Positions 61,130 through 64,000 of a stretch of 64,000 bases of DNA are shown here, one piece after another. The notes beneath the pieces are model-generated. The model was not told the DNA's origin, ran no database searches, and was given only the letters and a program-made list of their open reading frames with translations. The position numbers and the translations under genes are program-made. The stretch's first letter is position 1; every line of letters starts with the position of its first letter. This DNA comes from Streptomyces sp. HB132 (GTDB lineage: Bacteria; Actinomycetota; Actinomycetes; Streptomycetales; Streptomycetaceae), in contig NZ_JAFBGA010000001.1 of the NCBI RefSeq assembly GCF_016909575.1, positions 310,001 through 374,000 of the forward strand, given 5' to 3'.

Positions 61130-62329
61130 TCACACCGCTCCGACCGGCCTGGCCGTGGTGTCCGCGCGATCGCGCCAGGGAAGCTCGGCGGTGACCGTGG
61201 TGGGGCCGCCCTCGGGGGAGTCCAGGACGAACAGCCCGTCGACCGCACCCAGCCGCTCCGCCAGTCCCGACATGCCCGTACCCCCGTCGAGCCGCGCACC
61301 GCCCCGCCCGTCGTCCCGGACCCGGATCATCAGCCGGTCGCCGGACCGCCGTACGTCGACCGACGCCGTGCCGGCCCGGGCGTGCTTGCTGACGTTCTGG
61401 AGGAGTTCGGAGACGGTGAAGTAGGCGATGCCCTCGATGGCCTGTGCGGGGCGTGAGTCCAGGTCCACCGTGACGTTGACGGGGACGGTGCAGCGGGAGG
61501 CGATGGCGGAGAGTGCGGCGTCGAGGCCGCGGTCGGTGAGGACGGCGGGGTGGATGCCGCGGGCGAGGTCGCGGAGTTCCTGGAGGGCGACCTTGACCTC
61601 GCCGTGGGCTTCGTCGACCATGCGGGCGGCGGCTTCGGGGTCGTCGGTGAGTTTCTCCTTCGCCAGCCCCAGGCCCATGGCGAGGGCGACGAGCCGGGCC
61701 TGTGCGCCGTCGTGGAGGTCGCGTTCGATGCGGCGCAGGTCCGCGGCTGCGGTGTCCACGACCACACCCCGGTCCGACTCCAGCTCGTGGATCCTGCGCT
61801 CGAGCTCGTCGGAGGGCGAGAGCAGTCCCCGCGCCATCGCCCGGTCCACGTTCGTCAGCCCGCGCGCCAGGTAAGGGAGTACGGGCCAGAGGACGAACAG
61901 GCTCACCAGCGTCACGGCGAACGTCGCCACGCCCCACGGCAGCCGGATGAACGAGTACAGCAACGCCCGCCATCCCACCGGGTCCTTCAGACCCGCCCAC
62001 AGCCAGGCGAAGAAGCCCTGCTCGCGGCGGCTCCGCGCCATCGGGCTCGGCTCCTCGACCCGCACCCCGAGCATGCCCCGGGCCCGGCCGCGCTCGGCCC
62101 GGCCGAGACCACGCGCCCCGTGCAGCCCCAGCACGAGCAGCGGCAGCCCGATCACGGTGACGGAGAGCCCGGCACCCACGCCGATCAGGAACACGGTGTA
62201 CACGAATCCGGCGATCGCCATCGGCAGGTTGGCCAGGAGATACGCGATCTCCTTCCACGTCCACCGGTCGAAGGCGAAGCGCGCGGGCGGCGGCCGGTCG
62301 TTGTCCGGCAGGGAGGGGCTCATGGTCAT
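61130..62329 (-). CDS. Sensor histidine kinase with membrane sensor domain (HK-A)
   Basis: 399 residues from ATG at 62329; ATG 62323 is an alternative. The same architecture as HK-B: four transmembrane helices ([14 protein letters not shown] [39 protein letters not shown], a linker, [29 protein letters not shown] in parts). HisKA_3 phospho-His is in [11 protein letters not shown], and HATPase N-box and DDGRGGA follow. It lies 209 bases upstream of HK-B on the same strand and is divergent from the second nuo cluster. The two kinases probably arose by tandem duplication and still exchange sequence. Confidence 0.93.
   Translation of the reverse strand: MTMSPSLPDNDRPPPARFAFDRWTWKEIAYLLANLPMAIAGFVYTVFLIGVGAGLSVTVIGLPLLVLGLHGARGLGRAERGRARGMLGVRVEEPSPMARSRREQGFFAWLWAGLKDPVGWRALLYSFIRLPWGVATFAVTLVSLFVLWPVLPYLARGLTNVDRAMARGLLSPSDELERRIHELESDRGVVVDTAAADLRRIERDLHDGAQARLVALAMGLGLAKEKLTDDPEAAARMVDEAHGEVKVALQELRDLARGIHPAVLTDRGLDAALSAIASRCTVPVNVTVDLDSRPAQAIEGIAYFTVSELLQNVSKHARAGTASVDVRRSGDRLMIRVRDDGRGGARLDGGTGMSGLAERLGAVDGLFVLDSPEGGPTTVTAELPWRDRADTTARPVGAV
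61353..61786 (-). repeat. 434-bp near-identical tract, copy 2 (within HK-A)
   Basis: Partner of 59761-60194, offset 1,592 bases, same orientation. Confidence 0.9.
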
Positions 62330-62445
62330 ACGACCAGCGTGCCGGGCCGGGGACTCCCACGCCATGGGGTTCGTGGGTGCCGCGCGGTAGGGATAACCCC
62401 ACCTCGCCCCGCACCTCCCGTCCCACCCGTTGTGCGACGGGGCTG

Positions 62446-62474
62446 CTTACCGTCTCTTTGACAGGGCCTAGACT
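62446..62474 (+). promoter_or_regulatory. Candidate promoter of the second nuo cluster
   Basis: CTTACC (62446-62451), 17 bases, TAGACT (62469-62474). A TTGACA also occurs at 62458-62463 but has no well-spaced -10. I see no Rex-type operator here, unlike the first nuo operon. Confidence 0.35.
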
Positions 62475-62521
62475 CCCGTGCGTACAGACCGTCGGACAGG
62501 TTGAGGGAGCGAGGGACGGAC

Positions 62522-62923
62522 GTGGCGGACGTGCCGGGACCGACCGTTCTCGCGTCGGACTACTTCCAGAGCTACTCAGTGGTCGGGCTGCTCGCCCTGG
62601 TGGGCGTGGTGTTCGTCGCCGTCGCCTTCGGGGCCGGCCGACTGCTGAGGCCCGTGGTCCCGACGCCGGAGAAACTCCTCACGTACGAGTGCGGCGTGGA
62701 CCCCGTGGGGGAGGGCTGGGCCCACACCCAGGTCCGCTACTACGTGTACGCCTTCCTGTACGTGATCTTCGCCGTCGACTCGATCTTCCTGTTCCCGTGG
62801 GCGACCGTGTTCGCGGCCCCGGGCTACGGGGCGACGACGCTGGTGGAGATGTTCATCTTCCTCGGTTTCCTGGCCGTGGGACTGCTCTACGCATGGAAGA
62901 AGGGCGTCCTCGAATGGGCGTGA
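62522..62923 (+). CDS. nuoA: NuoA of the second complex I-like cluster
   Basis: 133 residues from GTG at 62522 behind GAGGGA. Three transmembrane helices, with the NuoA loop [23 protein letters not shown] and acidic [17 protein letters not shown] helix. It is clearly paralogous to, but well diverged from, the NuoA at 21522-21881. It is the first gene of a second nuo cluster and overlaps the next gene by ten bases. In S. coelicolor the comparable cluster lacks nuoE, F and G. Confidence 0.93.
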   Translation: MADVPGPTVLASDYFQSYSVVGLLALVGVVFVAVAFGAGRLLRPVVPTPEKLLTYECGVDPVGEGWAHTQVRYYVYAFLYVIFAVDSIFLFPWATVFAAPGYGATTLVEMFIFLGFLAVGLLYAWKKGVLEWA

Positions 62924-63549
62924 CGAGCCGGCCGAACCCCGAACCCCCCGTGTCGCTGCCCGACCCGACGCCGCTGCCCGGGCCGAAGAAGCTCGGCGTA
63001 CTGTCCCGGCTCGCGCCCGAGCCGATGAAGGTGGTCCTCAACTGGGGCCGCCGCTACAGCCTCTGGGTCTTCAACTTCGGACTCGCCTGCTGTGCCATCG
63101 AATTCATCGCCGCGTCCATGGCACGGCACGACTTCATCCGGCTCGGCGTCATCCCCTTCGCGCCCGGCCCCCGGCAGGCCGACCTGATGGTCGTGTCCGG
63201 CACGGTGACGGACAAGATGGCCCCGGCCGTGAAGCGGCTCTACGAGCAGATGCCCGAACCGAAGTACGTCATCTCCTTCGGCGCCTGCTCCAACTGCGGC
63301 GGACCGTACTGGGACTCGTACTCCGTCACGAAGGGCGTGGACCAGATCATTCCCGTCGACGTCTACGTGCCCGGCTGCCCGCCCCGGCCCGAGGCGCTCC
63401 TCCAGGGCATCCTCAAGCTCCAGGAGAAGATCGCCCGGGAATCGCTCGCCGAGCGGTACACCACCGAGGACACGGCCCGGCCCTCGGCCGCGGCCCTGCG
63501 CAGCGGTCTCGTCGCAGCGCCGAAGACGCCGGGGGAGGAGCGGACGTGA
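62914..63549 (+). CDS. nuoB: NuoB of the second complex I-like cluster
   Basis: 211 residues, ATG inside the nuoA end. A 38-residue Pro-rich N-terminal extension precedes the conserved core. The N2 ligands are retained: CC in LACCAIEF, Cys in GACSNCGG and Cys in PGCPPRPE. The region equivalent to the A/T-rich island of the other nuoB is here encoded by ordinary G/C-ending codons ([13 protein letters not shown]), showing that the island is not forced by the protein. The stop overlaps the nuoC GTG. Confidence 0.94.
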   Translation: MGVTSRPNPEPPVSLPDPTPLPGPKKLGVLSRLAPEPMKVVLNWGRRYSLWVFNFGLACCAIEFIAASMARHDFIRLGVIPFAPGPRQADLMVVSGTVTDKMAPAVKRLYEQMPEPKYVISFGACSNCGGPYWDSYSVTKGVDQIIPVDVYVPGCPPRPEALLQGILKLQEKIARESLAERYTTEDTARPSAAALRSGLVAAPKTPGEERT

Positions 63550-64000
63550 CCGCCCCGGACACCTACGACCGGCTGCCCGACGCCGTCACGGACGTCTTCG
63601 GCCCGGACGCAACCGCCGCGTACGCCTACGACCTGCTCACCGTCGACGTCCCCGCCGCCTCCTGGATCACGGCCCTCGAAACGGCCCGCGACGAGCTGGG
63701 CTGCACCTACTTCGACTGGCTGAGCGCCGTCGACGAACCGGGCACCGGCTTCCGCGTCTGCGCCCACGTCGTGGCCCTCGGCGTCGGCACGGTACGGCGC
63801 CTGCTGGTCCGTACGACCGTCCCGCACGACGCGGCCGCCCTGCCCACCGCCATCGGCGTCTACGCGGGCGCCGCCTGGCACGAGCGCGAGACGTACGAGA
63901 TGTTCGGCGTCGCCTTCGACGACCATCCGCATCTGGTCCCCCTGCTGCTGCCGGAGAGCTTCGAGGGCCACCCGCTGCGCAAGGACTTCGTCCTGGCCGC
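63546..64000 (+). CDS. nuoC: NuoC of the second complex I-like cluster (runs off the window)
   Basis: The GTG at 63546 overlaps the nuoB stop. 151 full codons are visible and the frame is still open at the window end. The Complex1_30kDa domain is recognisable by [19 protein letters not shown], the central [20 protein letters not shown] and the closing [17 protein letters not shown]. It lacks the long N-terminal extension of the NuoC at 22450-23160. Its presence shows that the second cluster continues with peripheral-arm subunits beyond the window. Confidence 0.92.
   Translation, partial: MTAPDTYDRLPDAVTDVFGPDATAAYAYDLLTVDVPAASWITALETARDELGCTYFDWLSAVDEPGTGFRVCAHVVALGVGTVRRLLVRTTVPHDAAALPTAIGVYAGAAWHERETYEMFGVAFDDHPHLVPLLLPESFEGHPLRKDFVLA

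Noticed and set aside
62458..62463. TTGACA upstream of the second nuoA as its -35 box
   Set aside because: The only good -10 box (TAGACT) lies five bases away, too close; no -10-like sequence is found at the right spacing further on.

Overview
The window is very GC-rich, with strong G/C bias at third codon positions, many GTG starts, tightly overlapping stop/start codons and actinobacterial gene families (AfsK/AfsR/AfsS, a complete nuoA-N, futalosine-route menaquinone genes). It is almost certainly a Streptomyces chromosome core region. The species cannot be named from the sequence, and the gene order differs from what I remember of S. coelicolor.

Layout. (1) 0-8.3 kb: the antibiotic/differentiation regulatory locus. 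A VOC protein cut by the window edge lies next to the Ser/Thr kinase afsK, followed by two small envelope genes, then afsS and the SARP-type regulator afsR. (2) 8.5-20.4 kb: a cold-shock protein, then futalosine-pathway genes mqnA and mqnC interleaved with a second, membrane-bound Ser/Thr kinase and a shrunken amidohydrolase-like gene. These are followed by a DUF3152 metalloprotease-like protein, menG, a GNAT enzyme, a geranylgeranyl-reductase-family protein (probable menaquinone tail reductase), a polytopic mannosyltransferase and an NlpC/P60 hydrolase. (3) 21.3-37.6 kb: the 14-gene NADH dehydrogenase I operon nuoA-nuoN, preceded by a Rex-type redox operator. (4) 37.7-46.5 kb: recQ, a Uma2 nuclease-fold protein, fumarylacetoacetase, a CocE/NonD hydrolase paired with a POT peptide transporter, and a long-chain polyprenyl diphosphate synthase. 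(5) 46.8-55.4 kb: a LolA-fold protein, an ABC exporter pair, TetR, HAD, VOC, a HEAT-like protein, RarD, and a divergent NmrA-type quinone oxidoreductase / HxlR pair. (6) 55.4-64 kb: korAB (2-oxoacid:ferredoxin oxidoreductase), a response regulator with two sister histidine kinases, and the start of a second nuo cluster (nuoA, nuoB, partial nuoC).

How it fits together. Much of the window serves the respiratory quinone system. MqnA and MqnC build the naphthoquinone head, the prenyl synthase makes the tail, MenG methylates the ring, the reductase probably saturates part of the tail, and two complex I-type machines reduce the quinone. The nuo1 operon takes electrons from NADH and appears to be under NADH/NAD+ control through Rex. 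The nuo2 cluster lies beside korAB, which would supply reduced ferredoxin.

Features I think deserve a second look: an afsS orthologue whose repeats end in DNHAS and whose promoter carries 11-nt direct repeats; a terminator-like hairpin plus U-tract in the leader of the cold-shock gene; an abrupt island of A/T-ending codons inside nuoB; a perfect 16-bp AT-rich palindrome inside nuoD; and a 434-bp nearly identical DNA tract shared by the two histidine kinases, with the look of gene conversion. I found no CRISPR array, transposon, prophage, rRNA or tRNA.
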